A DNA stretch of 28,939 nt from Welwitschia mirabilis (Eukaryota > Gnetophyta > Gnetopsida > Welwitschiales), in contig JBOZIK010000001.1 of assembly GCA_051453625.1 (NCBI GenBank), forward strand, positions 258,277,918 to 258,306,856. The letters are read 5' to 3'. This document shows, one piece after another, positions 10,331 through 21,795 of the stretch. Every line of letters starts with the position of its first letter. The first letter of the stretch is position 1. The notes beneath the pieces were generated by a model that did no database searches, was not told the DNA's origin, and was given only the letters and a program-made list of their open reading frames with translations. A program made the translations under genes and the position numbers.

Positions 10331-12549
10331 CTCTAGGTCAATTAATCAAGTGGAAATACCAAAAAATAAAGTAGACTCTAATTCTTCTTCTAACATTTAG
10401 AAGAGTCTTAGTCAAGGTTGAATTTTTCTTATAGTCTATGAGAACTTAAAAATTAAAAAAGGATATGTTCATGTAGCTAATATTTAAATGAAAGTATAAT
10501 TATTAAAAAAAAGAGAGAAAATGTATAATATTTATCTAGCATTACTAGGGAAAAGGATGATGAGAGATTAGATCAAATTAAGAAAGGATAGAAATACCTA
10601 AGAAATCACTCTAATAAGTATTCCAAGAGGACTTTAATGAGATTTTGCATGTCATGAAACACCAAAATCCAATCTTTGATGGATAGAGGAATCATTTATG
10701 TTTTAAAATAATTCAATGAAGTAATTAAATAACTGACCTAGTAAATAGATCCTTTAATAATTTTTTAGCATGAAAACCCCTTTGAAGAACTTAGCACTAA
10801 CTAAAGATTAAGTTATTTAGATGGATGCTAAGACATTAAGGTATTCTCATTTCTTAAATAAGAGAGATTTTAATTTTGTCTCTAGGTGTATTCTATATTA
10901 TAATAATGTTAAAACTATATAATAACTCTTTTTATATTTTATTTTTATCAAATGCATTATCAATTATATTTTGAAATATAGCAATATGAGCCATAAATTA
11001 GGATAAAACCTTATTTACTATGAAGCAACTACACATTTATTAAATCATTATATTGAAATTTAGATTATGATTGATTGGTAGATTTGGTGAGAGTGTAAGC
11101 AAAGAGTTTTTTAAAAACACTAGCCTTTTCCTTATAGCTTTTAATGAGGGTAATCATAGTATAGGAAGAATGGATCAACTAAAAAGAAGAGTGGACAAAA
11201 AATTAAGCTATAAGAGAATTTTTCTACCATGAACTACAAATGAAGATGAAGCCTAAAATCTCTTCATCATTTTAGATTGAAGAAATTGGTCACGCAAACC
11301 ATTGCGTCAAACTTAGGGGCTATAATAAGCAACAAATAAAGCAAGCGATAGTGCCGTAGAATGGAGATACATTCATAGTATAAGAAACTCACATAACCAT
11401 CTCAGTGAACTTAGTTATGATAACATTGGATTTAATTAGAGAAGGAGGAATACTTATAAGGTAGGATTACTTTGATGATGAATGATACCATTGGTTTTTT
11501 GGGGAAAAAAAGAAAGGTAAACAAAACAAAAAGAAGAGTAAAAATAGTGGACCTGGAGGAAAAATGGATAGATATTCATTGATAAATCATTCAGTTCTTT
11601 ACTCTAGATGACAAGTCATAACACTTACTTATATTGTATTTCATAATCCTCTATGCCTATAGAGTGAGGAATGTGAGAGACAGAATTACCATTCCTATTT
11701 TACTAGCTAGAAAATTATAGAAGGAACTAAATATTATGATTAAAAAGTAACTAAACATGCTTGTATTCATAGGTTTTCTAGAATCCATAGTAACATTTTC
11801 CATAAGGATAATATTCAAATAGGATAAAAAGAAACAAGTAAAATAGAATAAGACAAGTAAATTTCAAGAACGTATTTAAGATAAGGAGGCAAGCATGAGG
11901 GCCCCCCAAAAAAAGTGAATTTAAATAAGGTAGTCAAGATGAGAAGTCAAGCATGTAGACCTAGAAAAAACACAGGAAGGAAATAACCCTAACTTAGCAT
12001 AAGCATAGCTGAATAATCTAATAAGTAAAGAAACTCCTAAGATTTTTCTAGAGAAGAAGACTTATATAAGTAAGAAAAAGTTATAGAAAATAACAACTAA
12101 AAGAAAAGAGCACAAGAAGGATTTAAATCTACCTAGCATCAGTCAAGGTGTCTAGTAACTAACTTAAGTAAAGAGTAGGTAGAGAAGGGTGCTAAATAAT
12201 CACAAAAGATAAAAGGCATTTTGGACATTTTGGACCTAGAAATATTACAAAAGAAGCTCATGCTACTTCCCAATAGTAAAAGAAAAGGTCAAAGTTCCCT
12301 TGAAGGAAAAGGACTTAAAGGAATCCTAGGTAGATTCCATGGGTTAAAGCACATCTAATTCCCCTCTTCCCTTCATCAGTTTAGCTATTTCCTCATTGAG
12401 GATGAATAAAATAGATTTGAACAATAAAACTTAGGCCTAGAATTTTAAAATATCTAGTACCTAATCACCATATCAATCCGTAATAGTAATCTTCAACTAT
12501 ATCAACTTAGCTTTGGATATTCAAAAGGGGATGGAAGAATACATAGTAT
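10331..12549. other. No recognisable gene; purine-rich decayed DNA
   Basis: The plus strand stays purine-rich, as in the decayed coding parts on either side, which suggests further eroded retroelement coding sequence. At 11271-11320 a frame reads Glu-Glu-Ile-Gly-His-Ala-Asn-His-Cys-Val-Lys-Leu-Arg-Gly-Tyr, reminiscent of a copia gag zinc knuckle (GHxxxxCxKLHGYP). However, the first cysteine pair is missing and the spacing is one residue short. The DNA at 11291-11356 retains four CpGs in 66 bases, unusual in this window. Confidence 0.4.
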
Positions 12550-12892
12550 TGGATCTAAATATCTGAGGGAAAAAAAGGCATTAGATAAATAACAACCAGA
12601 ACATAAGAAAGGGACAAAGTACTACAGTAATGCAAATTACATAGTGAGTATTAGAGATATGGAATCAATAAAATCACTAATGAATCTTAGAAAGATGAAA
12701 TCTAAGAGATAGAAGAAGGGCAATGAGTTAATGACAAGAATAAAGATCATCCTCCATTAAACATTATTATAGCTCCTAGTGGCAGTTAGTGAGGCAAAGT
12801 TTATATTGGCCATCTAACAAGGAACTAGAAATGATGGGATGTTAACAAGATTAAGGGATCTATGTGGCAGATAGATGGACGAGTAAAGGGAT
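12550..12892 (+). pseudogene. Ty1/copia RNase H remnant (plus strand)
   Basis: The last domain of a copia polyprotein removes RNA from the RNA/DNA hybrid. From 12560 the translation begins Tyr-Leu-Arg, like the YLKGT lead-in. At 12620-12690 it reads Tyr-Tyr-Ser-Asn-Ala-Asn-Tyr-Ile-Val-Ser-Ile-Arg-Asp-Met-Glu-Ser-Ile, paralleling YSDADYAGDxDDRKST (both catalytic Asp codons changed to Asn by G-to-A). At 12779-12810 it reads Ala-Val-Ser-Glu-Ala-Lys-Phe-Ile, paralleling LSSTEAEYIA, followed by a Leu-Thr-Arg-Leu-Arg-Asp-Leu block like WLRRLLxDL. Frames shift between the blocks and several stops intervene. Upstream integrase and RT were not recognised. Confidence 0.6.
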
Positions 12893-13323
12893 CTATAAGT
12901 GGGGATACTTATTTCTTTATTTTAGTTGTATAGTTCTTTAATACTAAATATTTTAAATATAGTTTTTTTAAAATATAAATACGTTTAAGTTATGGAAAAA
13001 TAAAAGAATATGAACATAATATTTTCTAAAAATTAAAATTTTATTTCTCTAAAGTTATTCTTCATACTTATTACATCAAAGAGATTCATTATAAAAGCAA
13101 ACATGCTATTAGGGTTTTGCTAGGATTTTCATATCACCCTAGGCATAGGGACATGATGTACATACAAATATTAGTAATCTCTTCCTTAACATGAGAATAT
13201 GCTCTCTTCCAAAGGAATCTTAGAGTACCTAAAGGAAAACATGAGGAATGTGACACATAAAAAAATCACCTTAAAGGAGTTGTCATGTAAGGGAATTAAT
13301 TTCATTAAAGAAGAATTAATTTC
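12893..13323. other. Short unassigned stretch between two convergent copia relics
   Basis: No gene is visible. This stretch lies downstream of both the plus-strand and the minus-strand copia RNase H remnants, where their 3' LTRs would be expected. I could not define TG...CA ends or a polypurine tract. Confidence 0.4.
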
Positions 13324-13462
13324 ACTACATATCCTATAGAAGATAAGAATTATTATGTGCATTACACATCCTATAATACTAGGTTAAAAAGGGTACTACA
13401 AACCCTGTAATATGAGGTTAAAGTTGTACTACACATTCCATAGTACTAGGATCAAGAGTGGC
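13324..13462. repeat. Minisatellite, about four units of 33-36 bp
   Basis: Units begin near 13325, 13361, 13394 and 13427 and share the pattern (A/T)CTACA-(C/T/A)A-(T/C)CC-TAT/GTA-AT-AC/TG-AGG-T-AA. Examples are TACTACAAACCCTGTAATA and TACTACACATTCCATAGTA. The spacings are 36, 33 and 33. The array lies just beyond the 3' end of the minus-strand copia pol relic, the position of an LTR U3 region, where direct repeats often act as enhancers. That role here is inference. Confidence 0.7.
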
Positions 13463-13549
13463 TTCACTCAAAAGTCAAATGAAGCTCATAATATATAAAA
13501 AAATGAGTTTAAATCAATTCATTGTCAATATAGTTTTTAACTGAAAGTG

Positions 13550-14140
13550 CTAGAGCTTCTCTCAACCAAGTAATTTAGTAAGGATATTAGTAGTTTGCTC
13601 TATGGTTGAAAAGTATGTTAGTTTAAAAAATTCATTTTACATTAATTCCTTAATTTTGTGGACTCCAACATGAAAGTATTTTTTCATATCATGGGGCACT
13701 AAATATTTTGTTATGTAAATTGTTGACTAATTGTTAATGAAGTACTTCATTACCTTAGTCTATTTTAAGTTTATTGCTTTAAATAATTTTTGAAGCCATT
13801 TAATTTTTTTACATGCTTTAGAAGCAAATGTTTAACTTGCCTTAGTAGAAGACTAGACTATAATTTTTAAATGATTTGATTGTGAAGATAAAGGTGATGT
13901 TCCCAAGAACATGATATACCCTAATATTGACAAATAAGTATTGGTTTTTCTAGTGAAATCAAAATCAAAGTATGTCTTAGGACCAATTAAAAGTTTCTTT
14001 TATAGCTTACGCCTAAATCTTTATTCCTCTTTTAATATCTTAGTACTTTCTTTAGAGCATGCAAATGAGTGACCTTGAGCACATAAAGACATCTTAATAA
14101 TAGATTAATAGCATATACATGGATAACATTTAATAAGATC
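13550..14140 (-). pseudogene. Ty1/copia RNase H and pol C-terminus remnant (minus strand)
   Basis: Read leftwards, the minus strand gives in order: a Gly-like/Leu-Leu block near 14121-14140 (like GSLLYL); Leu-His-Ala-Leu-Lys-Lys-Val-Leu-Arg-Tyr-Leu-Lys (like AxKRVLRYLKGT) near 14030-14075; a Leu-Gly-Tyr-Ile-Met-Phe-Leu-Gly block near 13900-13925 (like SGYVFFLG); Ser-Thr-Lys-Ala-Ser at 13833-13853 (like SSTEAEY); Asn-stop-Ser-Thr-Ile near 13721-13739 (like DNQSAI); His-Val-Gly-Val-His-Lys-Ile (like HIDVRYHFIRE); and finally Asn-Ile-Leu-Thr-Lys-Leu-Leu-Gly (like DIFTKPLG) near 13570-13600. The order and spacing are those of a copia polyprotein end. Several stops are altered glutamine codons. 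Confidence 0.85.
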
Positions 14141-16184
14141 TAATCATACTATAAAACGCTAGTGAATAATATAATTATTAAAATCTAAATACATGTAGGA
14201 TCTAATCATAAAAGTAAAATAACTAAAGATGAAACAAAAAATCCCAATGCTAATCAATAAAGTAACTATAAGTAGTGGCCTAAAATTTTTATATGCCTAT
14301 AAGCCAAAATCCTCTTAACCTAGGAGAACAGAATATGATCTATATCAAGAATAAAATGTATGTCAAGAAAATGTGTTCTAATATAAGTAAACATAGATGT
14401 AATTAATCACTTATAATAAGAAAGCTTAGAAAAGTTAAGAATACAAAGTAGTAGATGAATGATAATTCCACTTCTCAATCATTAGTGATCCTCAGGACAT
14501 AATTTATATGGAAAAAAGGTTTAAATTAAATTATACTACTAGTGCAAATTAACATAATAAATTTTATTATAAAAGATTTCAAAAGATAAATGTAATAAAT
14601 AAAAGGTAAAAAATACAACTTAATAAAATCATGAAATATATGAAACCTAATACATGATAAAAATAGGGAATAAAGGTAAGGTAACATAGTATTAAGTTCC
14701 TATAATTTAATATGATGAAGGTTGAATCAATAAATCAGATTAGCATTAGAAGACAAAGAAATACATAACTTAAACATCAAAAAAATAAAAGGAAATGTAA
14801 AGAAATATTGGATTAAACTTTTTTAAAAAATCAAACAAAATAAGAAAAAGAACACATAGAAGATAAAGAAAGTTAGAAAATAACTTAAATACTTTCATGC
14901 ATGAAATTTGAAAAAATAAAAAGAGAAAGGGTCATGTGCTTGGATGAAGGAATGCATTGAAATATTAAGAAGAGTTAACTCATAAAATAAAAGAGCATGC
15001 ATGATAAAGTAAAATTGAAATTAGTTCATAATAAAACCACCAAAAATAATAGCTAGTAACAAAAATGATGAGTTCAAATCCATATAAAAAAGTAAATATA
15101 TAATTAATGAAACATTTTAACATGCTTATAAATAGAAAATTTTCATTTCTAGCTAAGATATCACTTCCATCTTATAAATACTATATTTGTTTTAATCTAT
15201 ATTATTTTGCTATTACACTATGTAAAAGAGAGAAAAAGATCTAAAAAAGATAATCAAAGATGAAATAAAATATTACTTCATATCATCCTTGCAAATCAAA
15301 AAAATGTATAATCATTTTAAATTTTTACATGCATGATTGATTGTAATGCATTTAAATGTATATTCAAAAAGAATAAGAGTCCTTATGCTATCTAAGATTA
15401 TAATCAAATAAAGATTTAATGATAATTAAGGGTAGGTCATTTAAATAATTAATGCCAACTAAGGTTTATGTATTATGAAGTTTAATCCTAGAAGAATGAA
15501 CCCATCGAGGCATCTTGTGTAGATCAAATTTGTAGAGAATGGACTAAACATCATCTTAAGATCTGCCTATCATCATATATCTTTTAATTTCTTTATTATT
15601 ATGTATGTCAAATTTTGATGTTAAATATTAAGTTGGTTTACATGAAATTAAAAATATGAAGTAATATTTATATACAAAATGTATAAGCTATTTATACCAA
15701 TAGTTTAACATATCACTTGCATGCTTTTATACATGGACTAATCACTTCATATTAATTTTCATTTTAGGCATAATTCTATTTAATCTCTATATGTTATACA
15801 ATATGATTTAAAAATTTTATACAGCCTTTTATTTTTGATTATGCAAGATAATATATAGAAGGAGTTTTAGACCTCTAAAAAAATGTATTACATATCAATA
15901 TTTATTTTTGAAAAAAGTAGATCAAATCCAAGATACAACCTATTGCAAATACAGTGAATGTGATAAAGGATGTCAACTCCAAAATTACAGTAAATTAGTC
16001 TTACAAAAGATAAATTAAGTGGTCAACATTCATTAGACTTTTATTTTCTTGAAGTTGTAACTAAAATACAAAATCATTTAGCATTTAATACTTAACTCCT
16101 AATGGAAGATCATAGTAATGTTATTTTATTGAAAATCAACTTTATAATAAATCTTCTAGATAGAATAATGAAAAAGTGAATGGA
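14141..16184. other. No recognisable gene; AT-rich DNA
   Basis: The copia polymerase upstream of the minus-strand RNase H relic should extend to the right, but I could not find its YVDD or integrase motifs, so it is either deleted or eroded beyond recognition. The last about 280 bases, to 16184, directly precede the target duplication of the giant LTR element and are therefore the original left flank of its insertion site. They may include the N-terminal part of the copia gag that resumes at 25828, but I could not align them with confidence. Confidence 0.45.
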
Positions 16185-16189
16185 GATAC
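16185..16189. repeat. Target site duplication (left), GATAC
   Basis: The five bases GATAC directly precede the first base of the left LTR and are repeated exactly at 25823-25827, directly after the last base of the right LTR. Five-bp duplications are usual for LTR retrotransposon integration. Confidence 0.9.
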
Positions 16190-16998
16190 TATCACGACTT
16201 GGTTTTTGAGTTGGACCTAAGATCAAAAATTTCTTTTTTTTTTTAAAAACTAAATTACATGATATCACATCAATTTACATGATAATATTAAATATTACAA
16301 TGGAATAATTTAGGTTATAACTAAGAGACCTATCTCTCAATTACCCACAGATTCATGTCAAGTGAACTATGTAATGATAGTCCACCTAACTAATATCATA
16401 ACTAATGTTAAGATTAATTAGAAACCTTAATTAAGAGCACATAAAAGAAGTGCGAGGTCATAGTTAAATGGTTGGTTACACCAATAGCTAAGTAACTAAA
16501 CCTATGTAATCCTTATCAAGAGGATTATAGACCACATATAGTTCTATCTTGAACCTTGTTCTAATATCCACTAATATGCATGAGCATAAGATAAATCTAA
16601 GTGGTTTATATTAATGGCATGTGACAATCCTAGGCATGAAATAATGTAAGGAATAATGTAAAAACTTAATATTCAAACTAACATTAATGAATATTACACA
16701 CAAATATATGTACATATGCATAGTAGTTATATGTAAAAGTACAGAAGGTAGCCAATCAAGAACTCTTAAGATTATAACATCCAATCTTATTAAGGGATTT
16801 TAATGTATGAAAGATGACTAAATACATGTATACTAATATAAATTAGATATATGGATGCCTGAGAATATTACTAATCCTCCATTTCCAAGTACAAGATACT
16901 CCTCATATCTCACTATAACATCTTGGCGAAAGTTAATGAGAATAAGTATATCATAATAAAATGTTATTATAGTAGACTCATGCAAAAAATATGAATAA

Positions 16999-17036
16999 CA
17001 CACACACACATATACATATACACATATATACACATG
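16999..17036. repeat. (CA)n/(TA)n microsatellite in left LTR
   Basis: CACACACACACATATACATATACACATATATACACATG. The right LTR has a related but shorter and more degraded tract at about 22645-22670, so the repeat was already present in the ancestral LTR. Confidence 0.85.
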
Positions 17037-17719
17037 TCATTTTAGTAAGGTATCTCTTACTTGCTCCTTTTGTAACATATTGTAATAAATCTAATAATAT
17101 ATAAATATAAAATACCAAAGAAAATAGATTATATTCCATTAATTAAGTCTCTAGTCTCAATACAGATAGATCAATACAAGTCAAAGGATGAAGATCATTA
17201 ATTAAATGCCTAATTATTTCAATGAATATCATAGAATAATCAGTATTAGTATATCATTTTATTCATAAGATAAGAAGCAACTACTTGGAATATTTAACAC
17301 ATATGCATGAACATGTAAGAAATTATATTTAAGGGTACATACCTAGAAAGCATTAAGAGTATTAGAAGCAATGATGATCATTGAATACTATGCTAAAAAC
17401 CTATGTCATTTTATAAATATACGATGCATATTATAATTTCATTAAATCATACTAAAAGTAATATGATTATTAGTTAGTATATCCAATTAAATATAACATT
17501 TAGTATAGATTAATTACTATGTAATTAAGTATGAGAAAGCATTCTATTAAAATAATTATAATAACATTATCTAAGGAGATAAAGAAGATTGTTTAATATT
17601 ATTTAAATAGTTATTTTTTCATGTATCTATTTCTAACATTAACCCAATTCTTAAGAATAAAACATGTTTTCCCTTTATAATACATTTATGTAATACTATA
17701 CACATGAGAGAGGAAAATA

Positions 17720-18165
17720 TAAGATAATACAATATCATGCACATAATATAAAATATTATAATAGTATGCATATAATAAAATATACATGCAATACAATATA
17801 ATATCATATAATAGAGTATAATTTAGTAGAATACAATATAATACAATATAATATAATATAGTAAAATGTAATATGATATATAATATATTATATTACAAAT
17901 ATAATATAATTATGATATAGTATGATATAATATAATATTACATAATATAATATAATTATAATATAATATGATATAATACAATAATATAATTTAACACAAT
18001 ATAATGTGTATGTGCAATATTATAATATGTTATAATATACATGCAATGTATTATAATGTACAATATAATTATATACTTATAACATCATATAACATAATAT
18101 ATAATATATAATACAATATAATATTATATAATATAATATAATTATAACATAATATGTATATATAA
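17720..18165. repeat. TATAA-type low-complexity array in left LTR
   Basis: About 440 bases are built almost wholly from ATA, TATAA and ATAAT words (repeated AATATAATATAAT strings), with occasional ATGCA or ATTACA interruptions. The equivalent part of the right LTR, about 23355-23600, is of the same kind but only about 250 bases. The tract sits between well-aligned LTR blocks on either side. Confidence 0.85.
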
Positions 18166-18765
18166 CAAAGTTTCCTTTTGTTAGTAAATAGGATAAATAA
18201 AATGACTAATAGTGGTAAAGGAAGAAATTAAAAAGACATTTTCCACAACAAAAATCTATTGTAAGGGCCAAAATAATTAGCAATAAAATCTAAAAATCAA
18301 TGACATAATAAGTGATTAACTCAATGCCATGAAATCTATTAGAGTTTAACACCTTTATTAATTGATAAACTCTTATTTCTACTTAGGAGGTATTGTATTA
18401 GATGTAAAACATGTAATTCAAATTAAATTATTCTGGTTTATAAACTAGATTTGATTCATCCAATTCTATTTTAAGTAATGTTTCACATAGTTTTTGAATT
18501 TGCTAAATGAGACCACAATAAGACATTTCCATGTATCTTCATTGATTAGCACTAACAATATGAATATACAATCATGGCCTTTTGGTTACATCTAGAGCAC
18601 TTCCTAATGACTTTCACTAGCACATTGCATAATCATTATATCTAAACAAAAATGCATGTATCACACATTTTAAGCTATGCTATTAAAAAGATTAATTGAC
18701 ATTTTTCTTGGAAATTACTATTTACTTTAGGAATAATAATTAATTTCATAATCCAAAATATCATA

Positions 18766-19708
18766 AAGGACAAAAATCAATAGGAAAAGTTAAGAGTTTA
18801 TTTGGTAATAAACATCAAAATACTATAACTCGGTATAAGGTAAATTTGTATAACTCTAAGAGCATGTCCTTTGGGTTTTTCTTCATCCTTCTAGAAGTAA
18901 TACTCTTAAGCCAACTATATTGGAATTTAATATCTAATAAATTAAACTATAAAGGCATTTCCCATCTTATAGAGGAAGACTGATAGAAAGGTTTATTGGC
19001 TTAAGTGTGTCTCTTTCCTATCCTAACTGTGTAATTAACATAAAAATATCGTTTATAAATTCTAAAATTTAACTTTAATAAAATAAAAAGGTTACATAAA
19101 ATTTCTCATAAATTTTTATGTATTAATAAGGTATTGATGATGATAATCATAATGATAAATAATTTCATTAATGACTAGAGGAAGACAACAATGTTACTTT
19201 AGAAAGCATTACACTAACCTCTATAAGATTGGATCTAGGATTATTTCCATTAGAGTACTTTCTAGTATTTATAACAATAATAGAAGCCACAACATTTTTA
19301 AGATTACCAAGTAGATCTTCTAACTATAAGGTAGTCTCTGCAGAGATCCATATCTTTTCTACTTAAGCCACTTCTTTTACAAGTTTTAATAGTTCTTCAT
19401 TGATAATTTCTTCTTGGTTTTATTTGAATACAATGTTATGAAGGCTACATGAGTGTTTTAGGGCATTCCATAAACCTTATCATCTAATAGAGTACAAGAT
19501 GTTTACAACTCCTCATTTAATGTATTTGCTCACATGAAGAAGCTATAAGAAAATGAAAGAAAACAAATGGTAAAGAGGAGAGATAAACAGGATAACAAGT
19601 AAATCATGGGATTGATTATCGAATATAATTAAAATAATTGATTTAGAGAAGAAAAATTATGACATGAAATAATATAAACACTAATCTGTAAAAAAAATAT
19701 AAAGAAGC
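18766..19708. repeat. Direct duplication within left LTR, copy 1
   Basis: This copy runs from ATAAAGGACAAAAATCAATAGG to the edge of the N gap. The same sequence starts again at 19809 on the other side of the gap. The right LTR holds a single equivalent at about 24164-25090. In a 68-base stretch that I compared, the two left copies differ at about 6 positions, whereas copy 1 and the right LTR differ at about 9. Confidence 0.85.
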
Positions 19709-19808
19709 NNNNNNNNNNNNNNNNNNNNNNNNNNNNNNNNNNNNNNNNNNNNNNNNNNNNNNNNNNNNNNNNNNNNNNNNNNNNNNNNNNNNNNNNNNNN
19801 NNNNNNNN
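19709..19808. other. Assembly gap (100 N)
   Basis: Exactly 100 N, a value often used for gaps of unknown size. It separates the two copies of the duplication in the left LTR, so the true structure here is uncertain. The open frame that spans it is an artefact. Confidence 0.98.
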
Positions 19809-20751
19809 ATAAAGGACAAACATCAATAGGAAATGCCAAGAGTTTATTTGGTAATAAACATCAAAATACTATAACTCGATATAAGATAAATTTGTGCAAC
19901 TCTAGGAGCATGTCCTTTGGATTTTTGAGCCAACAATATTGGAATTTAATATCTAATAAATTAAAATATAAAGGAATTTTCCATCTTATAGAGAAATACT
20001 GATAGAAATGTGTGTTGGCTTAAGTGTCTCTCTTCCCTATTCTAACTGTAATTGACATTTTAAAGGTATCATTTACAAATTCTAAAATTTATCTTTAGTA
20101 AAACAAAAATGTTACATAAAACTTCACATAAATTTTCATGTATTGATAGGGTATTGATGATGATAATCATAATGATAAAGAATTTCATTAATAACTAGAG
20201 GAAGACAATAATGTTACTTTAGAAAGCATTACACTAACTCTATAAGATTGGAACTGGAATCATTTTCATTATAATGCTTTCTGATATTTCTAACAATAGT
20301 AGAATCCCCATATTTCTAAGATTACCAAATAAAGCCTCTAACTCCAATGTAGTCTCTACATAGATTCATATATTCTCTACTTAATGCACTTCTTTTACAA
20401 GTCATAGATGTTCTTCGATAGATAATTTCTTCCTAGTTCCATTTGAGTATGATGTTCTGATGGCTACATAAGTGTTTTAGGGCATTCCACAAACCTTATT
20501 ATTTGATAGAGTACAAGATGTCTACAACTCATCATTCAATCTGTTTAGTCACATGAAGAAGCTATAAAAAAAAAAAAAGAAAACAAATGGTAAAGAGGAG
20601 AAATAAATAAGATAATAAGTGAATCATGTGATTCATTGTGGACTGTTATTAAAAATCATTGATTTGGAGAAGAAAAATTATGACATGAAATAATATAAGT
20701 CCTAATATACAATAAAATATTGAAGAGGCATTGAACATAAGCCAACAATTA
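19809..20751. repeat. Direct duplication within left LTR, copy 2
   Basis: It begins ATAAAGGACAAACATCAATAGG and follows copy 1 closely, with point differences and a deletion of about 27 bases near 19927 that removes the TTCATCCTTCTAGAAG block. After it the LTR continues (AAGAGGCATTGAACATAAGCC, matching 25101 in the right LTR). Both left copies share differences from the right LTR, such as TTTAATATCTAATAAATTAAA, so duplication after insertion is the simplest reading. Confidence 0.85.
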
Positions 20752-21680
20752 CTTTTAAAAAGAAAGAATGATCCAAAATGAATTTTCTAGAAAGGTATAT
20801 TTACTAAAAATGTTTTCATTCTTGTCAAAATTCCTTTCCCATTTACTGCAGCTGATGAAAATTAAGATGATTTCTAGCCATAATAATGAATCTGTCATTC
20901 CAATGTTGCTATGACACGCTCTCTCTAACTTAGTCTGCTCTTCATCACTGAAATCACATGAAGACTTAAGGAATTGACCTAAGTCTAAGGATAGTCAATC
21001 ATAACCATCCTTCCATTTCTATGCATACTTTCTTGCTTTCATTTCTTCCTCTAGTCATGCAGCACAATAATAGTTATGCCACATCTTCGTTATATGCTTA
21101 TATTCTTCCAAGTACCATTTATCACAGCATTTCAAAATATACCTTGTACATATGCAATTCTGCAGCTCTTCTTTGCACATTTTCTTAAAATACACTATCA
21201 CTTCATAACATGTCAATGATTTGCTTTATAATTAGTAAAATGGCATTAATCAGATTTGTTAATTTCACTTTGTCTATGAGACCCTCCATTTGTGGCTTGA
21301 ATTCATATCAAGAGTTGAAATGGAAAGTAATCCTTTTATGGCTAAATGTAGTGGAATATAGGTTCATACCCTCTTATGCTCCTTCTTTTTCAACCTAAAT
21401 GATGATTTTTCCTATCAATTATGATTGCATTTCATAGGACCTATCATAATAGTTACCATCATCTCCCATAAACATACTTATACAAATTTATATCTCTTAA
21501 ATTACCATCTCTGTCATGCCTTCTTTCCTACTTAATTGCATATGTAATTTTCCTAAAGATTATAATCTATTATTATGTTATTACTACACCTCCTAATGCT
21601 ACATTCATGACACTCTCTTCAAGGCAATTACACATAACCTAGTGCAAAGAATATTATAATAGCTTGGATTGTTACATTAC

Positions 21681-21689
21681 TTCCCTCCT
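21681..21689 (-). promoter_or_regulatory. Polypurine tract
   Basis: On the minus strand this reads AGGAGGGAA and lies four bases before the 3' LTR, which starts TGTAACAATCC at 21676 reading leftwards. A purine run directly before the 3' LTR primes plus-strand DNA synthesis in LTR retrotransposons. Its side of the interior fixes the element's orientation. Confidence 0.8.
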
Positions 21690-21780
21690 AAGAAGTTTTT
21701 ATCCCTAAAACCAACTTAAGCCATCTATCACTATCACAACAACTATTAATAGATTAATTAAGTAAAGGATCTAAACCTAA

Positions 21781-21792
21781 GCTCTAATACCA
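21781..21792 (-). promoter_or_regulatory. Primer binding site, initiator-Met tRNA type
   Basis: On the minus strand it reads TGGTATTAGAGC, which differs from the common plant site TGGTATCAGAGC only by one C-to-T change. It begins three bases after the 5' LTR, which ends ATCATCACA. The 3' end of initiator-Met tRNA would anneal here to start minus-strand synthesis. Confidence 0.9.
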
Positions 21793-21795
21793 AAA

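Larger units (their letters stand above)
16190..21676 (-). repeat. Left LTR (3' LTR of the minus-strand element), 5487 bp with internal duplication and gap
   Basis: It starts TATCACGACTTGG, aligning base for base with the start of the right LTR (TGTGATGATCTAA), and ends GGATTGTTACA, aligning with GGGATGTCACA at the right LTR end. Landmarks match along the length, for example CTAAGAGACC at 16321 and CTAAGAGACT at 21921, or AAGTTTCCTTT at 18168 and 23602. It exceeds its partner because of a direct duplication of about 0.94 kb (18766-19708 and 19809-20751), a 100-N gap, a longer TATAA-rich tract, and about 220 extra bases around 20.9-21.15 kb. No coding sequence is visible. Confidence 0.9.
21677..21795 (-). 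other. 119-bp interior of the LTR element, non-coding
   Basis: All sequence between the LTRs. It holds the polypurine tract at its left end and the primer binding site at its right end, with about 90 AT-rich bases between them and no open frame. This is only the minimum cis-acting set for reverse transcription. A packaging signal, if any, must lie here or within the transcribed part of the LTR. Confidence 0.85.

Noticed and set aside
11271-11320. Zinc knuckle of a copia gag
   Set aside because: The GH...C part is suggestive, but the spacing is one residue short and the first two cysteines are not visible. Kept only as a note in the regional entry.
13324-13462. CRISPR array
   Set aside because: Repeats are contiguous and diverged, with no distinct spacers, and the context is a plant-type retroelement.
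17619-17807. Minus-strand frame with a hydrophobic, membrane-like translation
   Set aside because: The Ile/Met/Tyr/Cys-rich composition follows from TATAA-type low-complexity DNA. It lies in the LTR array.
17720-18165. Centromeric satellite or replication origin
   Set aside because: The array is inside an LTR and its counterpart occurs in the partner LTR, so it is part of the retroelement.
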